DNA from: Corynebacterium cystitidis
GTDB lineage: Bacteria; Actinomycetota; Actinomycetes; Mycobacteriales; Mycobacteriaceae
Direction of reading: 5' to 3'
Assembly: GCF_900187295.1 (NCBI RefSeq)
Contig: NZ_LT906473.1
Span: 2,666,001-2,730,000 of the forward strand
DNA: 64,000 nt
The first letter of the stretch is position 1, and each line of letters begins with the position of its first letter. Shown here piece after piece: positions 1-12,471 of the stretch. Under the pieces are notes generated by a model. It searched no databases, was not told where the DNA came from, and saw nothing but the letters and a program-made list of their open reading frames with translations. A program made the translations under genes and the position numbers.

Positions 1-2266
<2,266 letters not shown>

Positions 2267-2361
2267 TCAAGACCTCTTTCCTATTGTTGTATCGTGCACA
2301 GAAGCACACGTGTTCCGGGCTTGATTCTACCGGGTCGCGCACGCTTTTCGACGACCACCAG

Positions 2362-2380
2362 CGGTATCAAAATGATACCG
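2362..2380. promoter_or_regulatory. Perfect inverted repeat, likely operator of the antitoxin-like gene
   Basis: CGGTATCA-AAA-TGATACCG is a perfect 8+3+8 palindrome ending 7 bp before the ATG of the ribbon-helix-helix gene at 2388. RHH antitoxins usually repress their own operon by binding such repeats. The right arm also contains GATACC about 9 bp before the ATG, so it may overlap a -10 element and give a transcript that is leaderless or nearly so. Binding is inferred, not shown. Confidence 0.55.
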
Positions 2381-2387
2381 TCGTTGT

Positions 2388-2687
2388 ATGGCTATGACGC
2401 TGAGATTGACTACGGAAGAAGACCGCGCCCTTGTCCTCCTCGCTTCCGCGTGGAGGTGCAGTAAACAGGAAGCTGCGAAACGCGCCATCATCACTTCTGC
2501 CACTCGCCTACTTGATGATGCCGCGATTGACCAGCTCGCCCAAGAGGTATTGGCAGAAACCGGCACCATTGGTCCCCACCACAGCGGCCACAAGACCCTG
2601 GAGTCCCGCATTCGCCACACCCAACGCCCACGCACCTCTATTACATTCGAGGCACAAGCAGAGCAAGGATCACCAGCTGATGGTTAA
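2388..2687 (+). CDS. Ribbon-helix-helix (CopG-type) antitoxin-like protein
   Basis: A 99-residue protein. The first ~60 residues (MTLRLTTEEDRALVLLAS, then a helix containing SKQEAAKRAI) look like an RHH DNA-binding domain of the kind used by antitoxins paired with Fic/Doc toxins. The tail (about residues 60-99) is polar and probably binds the partner. The stop overlaps the start of the next gene by 8 bp (ATGGTTAA), the translational coupling expected of a toxin-antitoxin pair, and a perfect palindrome lies just upstream. The RHH assignment is by pattern only. It is oriented divergently from gyrA. Confidence 0.6.
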   Translation: MAMTLRLTTEEDRALVLLASAWRCSKQEAAKRAIITSATRLLDDAAIDQLAQEVLAETGTIGPHHSGHKTLESRIRHTQRPRTSITFEAQAEQGSPADG

Positions 2688-2958
2688 AGCGTTGCGACCA
2701 GAACAGTTACTGATTATCGCCGACCATTTCTGCGCACAACATGGCGTCGAACTGCTGAGTTTCTCCGATCTTGCGGCTGCAGCTGCGGTGCCCGGCGCAC
2801 GTTTTGACACAGTTGCGTTGTATTCTTCGTCGTTAAGCGCAAGCGATGCCCTAGCCACGTATCTGCGCCGCTTGCAACCCTTGTCCGCGCTTAACGACGA
2901 GTTCGCTGTGGTGGCAGCAGAAGTGTATCGGCGCTGGTGTACCCACGATCCGACATAG
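2680..2958 (+). CDS. Fic/Doc-like toxin relative with a degenerate active-site motif
   Basis: A 92-residue protein coupled to the RHH gene. Its layout resembles Doc-type toxins: an N-terminal helix (LRPEQLLIIADHF), a 'DLAAAAAVP' segment like the Doc 'LESAVARP' region, then a block at the place of the catalytic loop. Where active proteins have HPFxDGNKR, this one reads QPLSALNDE: Pro, Leu and Asn fit, but the catalytic His, the acidic residue and the Gly/Arg are missing. It is also short at the C terminus (~125 residues is usual for Doc). I infer a non-catalytic remnant or a repurposed partner of the RHH protein. It could also be an unrelated helical protein. Confidence 0.45.
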   Translation: MVKALRPEQLLIIADHFCAQHGVELLSFSDLAAAAAVPGARFDTVALYSSSLSASDALATYLRRLQPLSALNDEFAVVAAEVYRRWCTHDPT

Positions 2959-3083
2959 CCCTCAACCTGACATGTGGCGTACACCCGGCTTGCCGTGTGC
3001 ACCTGCGCGATATAAGAAGTGAGATTATTCACTTATTCAATCATTCAATAGAATAGTAGATAGATGGAGAATAGTCTTGACTT

Positions 3084-4400
3084 ATGACTTGGTTTTCTAT
3101 CGAACAGCCCAATATCAGTGCCCAACAAATCGATCAGGCCCTTGATCGCATGGTGGAGGAGGCAGTCAACCGCCTCAGTATTAAATCTCTCGACCGCGTC
3201 CTGCTTCTCCCACCAGACATCACCCGTGCCCACGCCGATGTGGGCCGAATGACAGAGTATCTTTACTTCAAACTTGCAGAGCAAGGCAGTGAAGTACACG
3301 TCATCCCAACACTCGGCCAGCACGTGCCCCACACTGTTGAAGACAACCAGTGGATGTTTGGCAAGATTCCCGAATCCCATATTCACGCCCACGACTGGAA
3401 ATATGGTTGCGTCAACGTTGGCACCGTGCCTGCTGAGTACGTCAAAGAACAAACAGGTGGTGTTGTTGACTGGGAGATGCCCATTGACCTCAACAAAATG
3501 CTGATCGGGGAACGCTGGGACCTGATCATCAACATTGGGCATGTGGTTCCTCACGAGGTACTGGGCTTTGCCAACCACAACAAGAACTATTTCATTGGCC
3601 TTGGCGGAAAACGTCTCCTCGGTGCTTCCCACATGGCCTCCGCCGTGTACGGCATCGAAAACAACCTGGGTAACCTGCTGACCCCAGTCCGAGCCTGCTT
3701 CAATTACGCGGAAGAGAAATTCCTCTCACACCTTCCTGACGTGTACTTCCAAGTAGTCATGGACTACAACGATAAAGGAGTACTTGAACACACCGGTGTG
3801 TACGTCGGCGATGACTTAGACACCTATTTCGATGCCGCACGCGCCTCAAAAGAACAAAACATTACAGTGTTCGATGAGGCCCCCAAGAAAATCGTCGCAT
3901 ACATGGACAAAGACGAATTTCGGGCCACCTGGGTAGCAAACAAGGCAGTGTACCGCACACGAATGGCGGTTGCCGATGGTGGCGAGCTCCTCGTTATCGC
4001 ACCCGGTGTGATCCGCTTCGGTGAGCAGCCAGAAGTCGATGATCTCATCCGCAAGTACGGCTATCTTTCCCAAGAAGAAACCATTAAGAAATACTGGGAT
4101 GCCGAAGATATGCAAGACATCCCGCACGGAACAGCGCACCTTCCACACGGCAGCTCTGAAGGGCGGTTTACCATCCGTTACGCACCAGGGGGCTTAACAC
4201 AAGAAGAAATCGAAAGTGTCGGCTACGCCTACATGGACGTCAACGAGGCCCTGGAGCGTTACAACCCAGAGACCATGAAAGACGGCTACAACACCATGCC
4301 TGATGGTGAAGTTGTCTACTTCATCAGCACACCTTCTGCTGGATTGTGGTCTACCCGCGAGAAGCTCGAACAAAGAGCCACGCACGAGCGCCACACCTAG
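3084..4400 (+). CDS. LarA-like (lactate racemase domain, DUF2088) protein
   Basis: A 438-residue protein of LarA length (~425). LarA-family enzymes racemise or epimerise 2-hydroxy acids using a nickel-pincer nucleotide attached to a Lys. Features that fit are LPPDITRAH near residue 50 (the DxTR/P motif), TLGQHVPHT with the first His, the NIGHVVPHEVLGFANH block near residue 155, GLGGKRLLGASH with a candidate pincer Lys and a following His, and a C-terminal nucleotide-binding-like domain. No larB, larC or larE cofactor genes are in the window, so they would have to be elsewhere. Substrate unknown. A 20-bp stem-loop follows the gene. Confidence 0.65.
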   Translation: MTWFSIEQPNISAQQIDQALDRMVEEAVNRLSIKSLDRVLLLPPDITRAHADVGRMTEYLYFKLAEQGSEVHVIPTLGQHVPHTVEDNQWMFGKIPESHIHAHDWKYGCVNVGTVPAEYVKEQTGGVVDWEMPIDLNKMLIGERWDLIINIGHVVPHEVLGFANHNKNYFIGLGGKRLLGASHMASAVYGIENNLGNLLTPVRACFNYAEEKFLSHLPDVYFQVVMDYNDKGVLEHTGVYVGDDLDTYFDAARASKEQNITVFDEAPKKIVAYMDKDEFRATWVANKAVYRTRMAVADGGELLVIAPGVIRFGEQPEVDDLIRKYGYLSQEETIKKYWDAEDMQDIPHGTAHLPHGSSEGRFTIRYAPGGLTQEEIESVGYAYMDVNEALERYNPETMKDGYNTMPDGEVVYFISTPSAGLWSTREKLEQRATHERHT

Positions 4401-4442
4401 AACATCAAAAGGTATCCAAAGGTATCCAAACTCATTAAAAGA

Positions 4443-4487
4443 GAGCGCACCCTGTGGCAAGCGACTTGCTTGCCACAGGGTGCGCTC
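4443..4487. terminator. 20-bp perfect stem-loop after the larA-like gene
   Basis: Arms 4443-4462 and 4468-4487 are exact reverse complements (GAGCGCACCCTGTGGCAAGC on the left) with a 5-base loop. The A-rich left flank (ATTAAAAGA) and T-containing right flank (GATTTATC) suggest a terminator that could work in both directions, although neither T-run is strong. Confidence 0.7.
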
Positions 4488-4607
4488 GATTTATCTGCTG
4501 TGTGCCCGACTTATGTGAACAGTGTGACACCAGTGGCCTAGAGTAGTCCTCATAGAAAGTGGAATTGTTCCCACGGACCCATTTTCCTTGGAGAGGACCC
4601 AGAAACC

Positions 4608-4952
4608 ATGAAGAAGACTACCTCGATCATCGCGGCGTTGGCCGTTTCAACATCCCTGGCCGTTGCGCCTCAGGTAGATGCACGAGACATGAACTACCAG
4701 CCACCACGGCATACCGCGACAGGTAGCGCCTACACCGGCTCAGCACCAATCAGCCTGCTGCTCTTCGCACTCGGTGTAGCAGGTGTTGCAAAGCTCATTA
4801 CCGACAACGTCCCTCCATTACGCGAGGCTGTAGACCAGATTGCGGAACAAGTAGGTTCGTCCGGCTCTTCCGGCTCGTCGGAGGCTGCCCGCCAGCAACC
4901 ATTGTCGGACTTCAACTTAGAGAATCTAAGCTCGCAGTTGAACCTCGGCTAG
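4608..4952 (+). CDS. Small exported or membrane-anchored protein, unknown function
   Basis: A 114-residue protein with a clear signal peptide: KK, a hydrophobic stretch IIAALAVSTSLAVA, and a possible signal-peptidase site after VDA near residue 26. A second hydrophobic segment (ISLLLFALGVAGVAKLI, about residues 47-64) could anchor it. It is followed by an amphipathic helix and a Ser/Gly linker (SSGSSGSS). The ribosome site GGAGAGG lies ~12 bp before the ATG. It stands alone. The architecture resembles small corynebacterial envelope proteins but I recognise no family. Confidence 0.7.
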   Translation: MKKTTSIIAALAVSTSLAVAPQVDARDMNYQPPRHTATGSAYTGSAPISLLLFALGVAGVAKLITDNVPPLREAVDQIAEQVGSSGSSGSSEAARQQPLSDFNLENLSSQLNLG

Positions 4953-5139
4953 TTTCGGGGCTAGTTTCCCGGCTATTTTTGGCTTGTTTTGGGCGCTGCT
5001 ACACGCACTCCTCGTCCGAACGATTGACCGCCTTGTGGCGTGATACGCCCTGAAGGGGGTTATTTCACGCCCTGAAGTAGCGGACTCAACCTCTGATCTG
5101 TTAAATTTGGGAACGTTGTGGTTATAGTGACTGCTGTGA

Positions 5140-5270
5140 CTTAGGCATCGCACGAACTATGGCGGAAGAACTGCAACACCGAATCGTCAAACTGACCATT
5201 AGTTCAAATAGTTTAAAGCGATTACTATCGGCGGATTTCAACATCCGACCATGGCAATCGCTTTTTTCTT
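5140..5270 (+). ncRNA. Candidate small RNA or structured leader ending in an intrinsic terminator
   Basis: The 447 bp between 4953 and 5399 hold no convincing gene. A promoter-like pair (TTAAAT, 16 bp, TATAGT, ending near 5130) is followed by ~130 bp that finish in a strong terminator at 5215-5270: AAAGCGATT pairs with AATCGCTTT, an inner CGGAT/ATCCG hairpin sits between, and the sequence runs into TTTTTTCTTT. An 82-codon open frame crosses it but shows no protein-like pattern. It could be a free sRNA or an attenuating leader of the gene at 5400. It does not match 6C RNA, SRP RNA or tmRNA motifs that I know. Confidence 0.4.
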
Positions 5271-5399
5271 TGCATATCAAACCCAACTCCAGACACAATG
5301 GCCTAGGTATCGCTACAGTATGGGAAGTTGTGGGATCCTTCGGATCCTCCCCTGAATTGAACCTTAATTCAAGATTTCAAGGCCTAGAAAGGTTTCCTC

Positions 5400-5837
5400 A
5401 TGCCTGAGCTTTCTGCTCTCCTGAATGAACAAAAGCGCCCACAGATTGTTGCCGAGTTGAACACTGTGGTCAACGACACCGTCTCGTCTACTTCTGGTCT
5501 CACCGGGATGGCCCTCAAGGGTGGCCTAGGTGCCGCCTCAAAAATGGACAGTAACTTCGTTGAGAAAGGCATCAACCGCCTTCTCCCCGACCTCCTAGGC
5601 GAGCTACAGCCACACTGGGCCAAGTACAGCGAATCAGGCACCTCCAACTTCGGTGCCTACTTAGCCGCTAACGAGGATCATGTGATCAACGGCATCTTGA
5701 AGCTTGCCGACGATAACGTCAGCAAGGCTCCTGCCGCTCTGCAGAAGGTCTACAACGGTTTGCGTGGCAAAGCAGCCGGCATCATCAGCCCTGCTTTGCC
5801 AAAAGTTGGCGCTGCCATCGAAAAACACATGGCATAA
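5400..5837 (+). CDS. DUF6918-type protein
   Basis: A 145-residue protein with no signal peptide, mostly helical with conserved-looking elements (SSTSGLTGMALKGGLGAASK, LLPDLLGELQPHW, GTSNFGAYLAANEDHV). It resembles a family found in corynebacteria and mycobacteria that carries only a DUF number; function unknown. The ATG follows a GAAAGG ribosome site. Upstream are the candidate structured RNA and a GGATCC-TTC-GGATCC hairpin. A long stem-loop separates it from the convergent phosphoesterase gene. Confidence 0.6.
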   Translation: MPELSALLNEQKRPQIVAELNTVVNDTVSSTSGLTGMALKGGLGAASKMDSNFVEKGINRLLPDLLGELQPHWAKYSESGTSNFGAYLAANEDHVINGILKLADDNVSKAPAALQKVYNGLRGKAAGIISPALPKVGAAIEKHMA

Positions 5838-5854
5838 AACCCTGCGCCCATGCA

Positions 5855-5914
5855 CTTTTCGGTCGACAAATCCGGTTTTCACCGAGGGCAACAGCGGATT
5901 TGTCGACCGAAAAG
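5855..5914. terminator. Long stem-loop between convergent genes
   Basis: Arms 5855-5874 and 5895-5914 are exact 20-bp reverse complements (CTTTTCGGTCGACAAATCCG on the left), with a 20-base loop. The TTTT/AAAA at the stem base could serve as short T-runs in both directions. It sits between the convergent DUF6918 and phosphoesterase genes and probably ends both transcripts. Confidence 0.65.
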
Positions 5915-5939
5915 AACATGCAGAAAGAACAAGGCTTGA

Positions 5940-6563
5940 TCACAGTGTGAGGTCCACCATCACGCCAGTACCTGGCCACCCAATATAAGGGTTGTCACTT
6001 AAGGTGGTCGGTGCGTGCACGTGGCCAAGCACCCACGCACCGTAATTCTTTGCTTGGAGCTGTTCCAGCGTGGCGGGCAAACAGTTATTTTTGGTGTATT
6101 CACCAGTGAGTCCGGTATGAAAAACACCGACATGTTTGGATGACTCAGCCGGATCGGCCACAGGAAAATCGTCGATAAGCTCGCGCTTGTCCCGCTTCTT
6201 GCACACATTCACCGCGTGGAACGTCAAGTCGATGCCGGGCACAGTGATCTCACAGACCTCAAAACCCGATGGGAAATAGACACCGTCGATCGCAGGAAAG
6301 CGTGAGTGAAACTCGAAACCCTTCGCTACGTCATGGTTTCCCCAGATCGCAACGATGGGAACCTGCAATTCCTGCGTGATCCAGCGGAACAGCTCCGCGC
6401 CTTCTGCTTCCTGCTCGGGGCCAGAAGTGTGGCGGTCAAAAAGATCGCCAGCGAACACGACAACGTCGGGGTTGCGCGCAGAAAGCTCTTTACGCACCCA
6501 TGGGCTGCCCGGGGTGTAGTGGGCGCCCAGATGCAGGTCAGCGAAAGCGGCAATATGAGTCAT
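5940..6563 (-). CDS. Calcineurin-like metallophosphoesterase
   Basis: A 207-residue cytoplasmic phosphoesterase. The dinuclear-metal motifs are all present and in order: DLHLG (residues 9-13), GDLFDRH (about 39), GNHD (about 76), then a His near residue 148 (GVFHTG) and GHVHAPT near 179. These match SbcD/Mre11-type and small phosphodiesterase proteins. It lacks the extra domains of SbcD and has no SbcC beside it, so the substrate is unknown. It lies downstream of gyrB on the same strand with ~30 bp between them and may be cotranscribed. Confidence 0.8.
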   Translation of the reverse strand: MTHIAAFADLHLGAHYTPGSPWVRKELSARNPDVVVFAGDLFDRHTSGPEQEAEGAELFRWITQELQVPIVAIWGNHDVAKGFEFHSRFPAIDGVYFPSGFEVCEITVPGIDLTFHAVNVCKKRDKRELIDDFPVADPAESSKHVGVFHTGLTGEYTKNNCLPATLEQLQAKNYGAWVLGHVHAPTTLSDNPYIGWPGTGVMVDLTL

Positions 6564-6592
6564 GCAGTTTACACAGCTACATGCTCATCGAG

Positions 6593-8731
<2,139 letters not shown>

Positions 8732-8858
8732 CTAACCTGCTCAATCTTACACCCTAAGGGTGCCCCACGCGCACTGGGGTTGCGCGCGTCGGAAGGCCAT
8801 TTATGCGCCGGATTCGGCATTTCCCCAGGATAAATTGTGCAGCCCTACCTGCGCGGTG

Positions 8859-8894
8859 TTCATTAACGTTCATTAACGTTCATTAACGTTCATT
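8859..8894. repeat. 10-bp tandem repeat between gyrB and dciA
   Basis: CATTAACGTT is repeated three times from 8861 with a fourth partial copy (CATTAGCC). Each unit holds the palindrome AACGTT. The last copy overlaps the stop codon of dciA. The array lies ~160 bp upstream of the gyrB start, and the 10-bp period would put the copies on one face of the helix. Confidence 0.85.
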
Positions 8895-9555
8895 AGCCGT
8901 ATGTGTCGCGCGGACCACGGCCTTTGACGTGCAGCGGGCCGTAGCGCCAACTTTTCGTTTTCGGAGGATACACGTGCACATTCGTGATAATGCCCTCACC
9001 GATTTTCTCATCAAGACGTTCAAGAATCTGCCGCTTCATGTAGCGCAGCTGCGTGGCCCAGCTTGTTGCGTCGGTAGAAATGAACAGGGTGGCATCTTTG
9101 ACCATTTCTACTTTGGTGTGCTGCGCTACTTTCTCACCGACCACTTCCTCCCAACTACCCATGATCCAGCCCATGGCCAACGGTTTTGCCCAATCACGGT
9201 GACGGACTTCCTGCTTTAACAAGTCCGAGAATCCGGCCACGACATAACTTCGGCGCGGGGCACGTCCGTCGGGCCCGCTCATTCTGCCTGGTCCCCGATA
9301 TTGTCGCTTATCGACGCCCACCTGGTCCTGTCCTAAGTCAAGCCCCGGGACAGTCACTGTAGGCTCATCGGCGGTGCCATCTGTCAACCTGCCCACCGCA
9401 CGGCGCGGGATCACACTGCGACCCTGTTGGTGCAAGTTCGGAACAAATCCGTTGCGTTTCTTAGCGGCGGTGCGGATGGTGTCGAAGGCGTGCTGCACAA
9501 TATCGCTACTGTCTCTACTGTCTCTACTGTCACCATTAACACGACTATCACTCAT
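8893..9555 (-). CDS. dciA: DciA-type (DUF721) replicative helicase operator
   Basis: A 220-residue protein. The C-terminal ~110 residues (from [26 protein letters not shown]) are the DUF721/DciA domain, with the usual core '[19 protein letters not shown]' and a basic end. DciA helps load or control the DnaB helicase in bacteria that lack DnaC/DnaI. The N-terminal half is low-complexity and begins with an Asp-Ser-Arg run ([10 protein letters not shown]) encoded by a 9-bp repeat at 9505-9534. It overlaps recF by 4 bp (ATGA), so it is translationally coupled in the dnaA-dnaN-recF-dciA series. Confidence 0.85.
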   Translation of the reverse strand: MSDSRVNGDSRDSRDSSDIVQHAFDTIRTAAKKRNGFVPNLHQQGRSVIPRRAVGRLTDGTADEPTVTVPGLDLGQDQVGVDKRQYRGPGRMSGPDGRAPRRSYVVAGFSDLLKQEVRHRDWAKPLAMGWIMGSWEEVVGEKVAQHTKVEMVKDATLFISTDATSWATQLRYMKRQILERLDEKIGEGIITNVHVYPPKTKSWRYGPLHVKGRGPRDTYG

Positions 9556-10733
9556 GAGATGGCCTCAAGACTGGAGATTCCTTCCTCCATGGTCACCATG
9601 TAGCGCGCCGCTACAGCATCGTCGAGGTTACCCGGCAGATCATCGCCAACTGCGGCGGTGATCAACACTTGCTCCGCATCTTCGGCCACATGCACTAACC
9701 GTTGGCGGCGTTTAGCGTCAAGTTCCGCAAAAACATCGTCCAGTATCAACACCGGATCTGATCCATCCTGGGAAAGCAGTTGGAATTCTGCCAAGTGCAG
9801 GGATAACGCGAAGGACCATGATTCCCCGTGGCTGGCAAAGCCTTTCGCAGGCTGATCACCAAGAATTAGTTCCACGTCATCACGATGGGGGCCCACAAGT
9901 GTTACACCTCGTTCGATCTCGTATTGGCGGCGCCTGCCTAGTTCAGTGAGCATCGCCGCTTCGATCACGGCAGCGTCACGGCTACCTTCGCCTACCAATT
10001 CACGCACAGCATCGTCCAGAGTGGAGGTGTACTGTACCTGCGCCGCCCGAGATTCCGGTGCGATCGCTGCATAAGCTTCCTGGATGAGTGGGCCCAGCTC
10101 GTCGATAAGCGATAAGCGTGCCGCCACCACCAGCGCACCGGACTGTGCAAGTTGCGCGTCCCAAACATCCAACGTGGTCAAAGCGCTGGCACCGTCCGGA
10201 TCGTCGTAGCCGCGACGCAGGTCAGCCCACGAATTTTTCAGAAGCGCGTTGCGCTGGCGCAGTACTTTATCGAAGTCCGCCTTCGCGCCGGCCAGGCGTG
10301 GGGTGCGGATGGCCACGATGTCATCTACAAACTTCCGACGTTCAGCTGGCTCTCCCTTGACCAACGCCAAATCTTCCGGGGCGAACAGCACCGTGCGCAG
10401 CACACCCAGCATTTCGCGGGCGGATTTAAGGCGCGTGCGGTTGATCTGGGCCTGGTTGGCGCCGTGAGCCTTGATCAACAGGTGGGTGGTGAGCTCGCGG
10501 CCGTCATTGACCGTGGTGGCCGACACACGGGCGTTTATTGCGCCGGTGCGGATCAAAGGCTGATCCGTAGACACACGGTGGCTGGACAAGTGCGCCGAGT
10601 AGCCGATGGCCTCAACGATATTGGTCTTGCCAAACCCGTTGCGGCCTGCAAACACCGTTACTCCTGGGGTTAGCTCAAGTTCGAGTTCTGGCCACGAGCG
10701 GAAATCGCGCAGGTCAAGCTGCCGGACATACAC
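9552..10733 (-). CDS. recF: DNA replication and repair protein RecF
   Basis: A 393-residue SMC-like ATPase that helps RecOR load RecA at gaps. It has the Walker A motif GRNGFGKTN near residue 30, the ABC-type signature region around [19 protein letters not shown], and the Walker [15 protein letters not shown] near residue 326. The GTG start at 10733 follows 38 bp after the dnaN stop. It overlaps dciA downstream. Confidence 0.96.
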   Translation of the reverse strand: MYVRQLDLRDFRSWPELELELTPGVTVFAGRNGFGKTNIVEAIGYSAHLSSHRVSTDQPLIRTGAINARVSATTVNDGRELTTHLLIKAHGANQAQINRTRLKSAREMLGVLRTVLFAPEDLALVKGEPAERRKFVDDIVAIRTPRLAGAKADFDKVLRQRNALLKNSWADLRRGYDDPDGASALTTLDVWDAQLAQSGALVVAARLSLIDELGPLIQEAYAAIAPESRAAQVQYTSTLDDAVRELVGEGSRDAAVIEAAMLTELGRRRQYEIERGVTLVGPHRDDVELILGDQPAKGFASHGESWSFALSLHLAEFQLLSQDGSDPVLILDDVFAELDAKRRQRLVHVAEDAEQVLITAAVGDDLPGNLDDAVAARYMVTMEEGISSLEAIS

Positions 10734-10771
10734 AGCAACTCACACCCTTTCCCAAAACACGCGCGACGTGC

Positions 10772-11980
10772 TTAGCCCGGCAGGCGAACAGGCATCAGCA
10801 GATACGTAAACTCAGTGGCTGGCGTCGGGAAAGTTCCGTCAGCATCAGCGCCAGACATCTCTTCAGGTTCTGGAATCATGATCGCGGGACGAGACGGCTC
10901 AGTGAAGCCGAAGACAGCACGGTCAGTCCGGATCACATTCAGGCCGTCCTTCAGATAACCCGAGTTAAACGCGATAATCAGTTCGTCCGCGCCAGAAAAC
11001 GCACATGGTAGCGACTCTCGCGCCTCGCCAGAATCAGCACCGGAAGCGTACAAGGTCAGTTCACCCGGCCGAAATTCCATGCGCAGCTGCGCATTACGGT
11101 CTGCAACCAGGCTCACACGCCGAATTGCCTCAAGCAAAGGAGAAATCTCAATCGATGCCATCGAGGTGTGCGTCTTCGGCAACAGTGGCTGAATATTGGG
11201 AAAATCCGCGTCAAGCATGCGAGTTGTGGTCTCACGGTTAGCTGAATGCAGGCCGAACAGGCCGTCACCACCCACGTTATCGCCGGTGCCCACGGCGATC
11301 TCTACAGGATCATCGAGTTGAGTATCTAACGTACGGGCGTTATCCAACAGAGTCTTCGCTGGAACAAGCAGGTTAGCCTTCACCTCGGAGGCCACTGGCT
11401 GCCACCTCATGGTTCGCATCGCAAGACGGAAGCGGTCCGTAGCCGCCAGCTGCACATTGGCACCGTCGATTTCAATATGGACACCGGTCAACATGGGCAG
11501 GGTGTCATCCTTGCCCGCAGCCGACGCCACCTGCGTCACCGCTTGAACAAACTCCGAAGGGCTGACGGTGCCAGTTGTCTCTGGAAGTGTTGGTAGCTGC
11601 GGATAATCGTCGAGTGGCATCAGGGGCAGTTCGAAACGAGCCGATCCGCCCTGGAGGAGCAAACGCGAATTGTCCACTGACACCTCAACCGGTTTTGCTG
11701 GCATATTAGCCACGATGTCTGCCATGAGTTTGCCTGCCACGGCGATTCGGCCTGGCTGATCAACTTCAGCCGCGATGCGCACACGCGAAGAGACTTCATA
11801 ATCGAAACCCGCGAATTCCAAACCATTATCATCCGCCGTGATCACTACAGCCCGCAAGATGGGCTGCGTGTTTTTCGTCGGCAAGCTCCTGGCCACCCAT
11901 GCGACAGCATCGGACAGGTCGTCCTTGTGAACGCGAAATGACACATTGTTGCCCATGGTGTCGTTCATGTTGTCGTCCAT
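10772..11980 (-). CDS. dnaN: DNA polymerase III beta subunit (sliding clamp)
   Basis: A 402-residue clamp subunit with the usual three domains and the C-terminal end YLLMPVRLPG typical of DnaN. The first ATG at 11980 has AAGGAG 12 bp upstream; two further in-frame Met codons (residues 5 and 9) could also serve, giving proteins starting MNDTMG or MGNNVS. It is the second gene after dnaA, separated by ~490 bp of DnaA-box-rich DNA. Confidence 0.96.
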   Translation of the reverse strand: MDDNMNDTMGNNVSFRVHKDDLSDAVAWVARSLPTKNTQPILRAVVITADDNGLEFAGFDYEVSSRVRIAAEVDQPGRIAVAGKLMADIVANMPAKPVEVSVDNSRLLLQGGSARFELPLMPLDDYPQLPTLPETTGTVSPSEFVQAVTQVASAAGKDDTLPMLTGVHIEIDGANVQLAATDRFRLAMRTMRWQPVASEVKANLLVPAKTLLDNARTLDTQLDDPVEIAVGTGDNVGGDGLFGLHSANRETTTRMLDADFPNIQPLLPKTHTSMASIEISPLLEAIRRVSLVADRNAQLRMEFRPGELTLYASGADSGEARESLPCAFSGADELIIAFNSGYLKDGLNVIRTDRAVFGFTEPSRPAIMIPEPEEMSGADADGTFPTPATEFTYLLMPVRLPG

Positions 11981-12231
11981 GGTGAGGCAAGACTCCTTGT
12001 AATTAAAAATAATTTAGCTTTCGTTGCTCACTACTCTAGGTTGGCCGTCGCCGTTTTGTCATTTGTCGTACGCGTTCCTGCGGGACGCGTACCGACGAAG
12101 TTGTCCCCAACCCCTCTTCTTACTTACTAATTTCAAGTAATAAATCTGGGAAGAACAGTAGGTCCTGTGCAAGGTGTGGAGAAGGTGTCATTCACGCTGT
12201 TCTGCTCGGCGATTTGCCCTGTGGTCTGCCC

Positions 12232-12452
12232 TGTGGATAACTCCTGTGAAGTTGTGGACAACTGTGGATAACTTTTGCCGTTTCTCAGCTTTCCACAGCC
12301 GTCTTGAGGTTATCCACCGTTTATTAACAGGCATTATAGAGTTATCCACAGGTAGTGGAAAATTGTGATCTGCGCCATAATGTGATCAAATTCATCTAAT
12401 AACATAAGTGAAATTACAAGGCTGTGGACAACGTTGTGGAAAGTGTGGATAA
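12232..12452. other. oriC part 1: DnaA-box cluster between dnaA and dnaN
   Basis: The 490 bp between dnaN and dnaA hold no gene. Boxes with the consensus TGTGGATAA/TTATCCACA are at 12232-12240, 12263-12271, 12342-12350 and 12444-12452. Variants are at 12252-12260 (TTGTGGACA), 12310-12318 (TTATCCACC) and 12423-12431 (TGTGGACAA). A+T-rich stretches lie at about 12120-12150 and 12360-12420. This is either part of the origin or the DnaA-controlled promoter region of dnaN. Confidence 0.85.
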
Positions 12453-12471
12453 CTCGTCGTCAAGCGTGCTT

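Noticed and set aside
3045..3632. 195-codon frame antisense to the larA-like gene
   Set aside because: The plus-strand frame has family motifs; the antisense protein has none.
8859..8894. CRISPR-like array
   Set aside because: Direct 10-bp tandem copies with no spacers; likewise the array at 60683.
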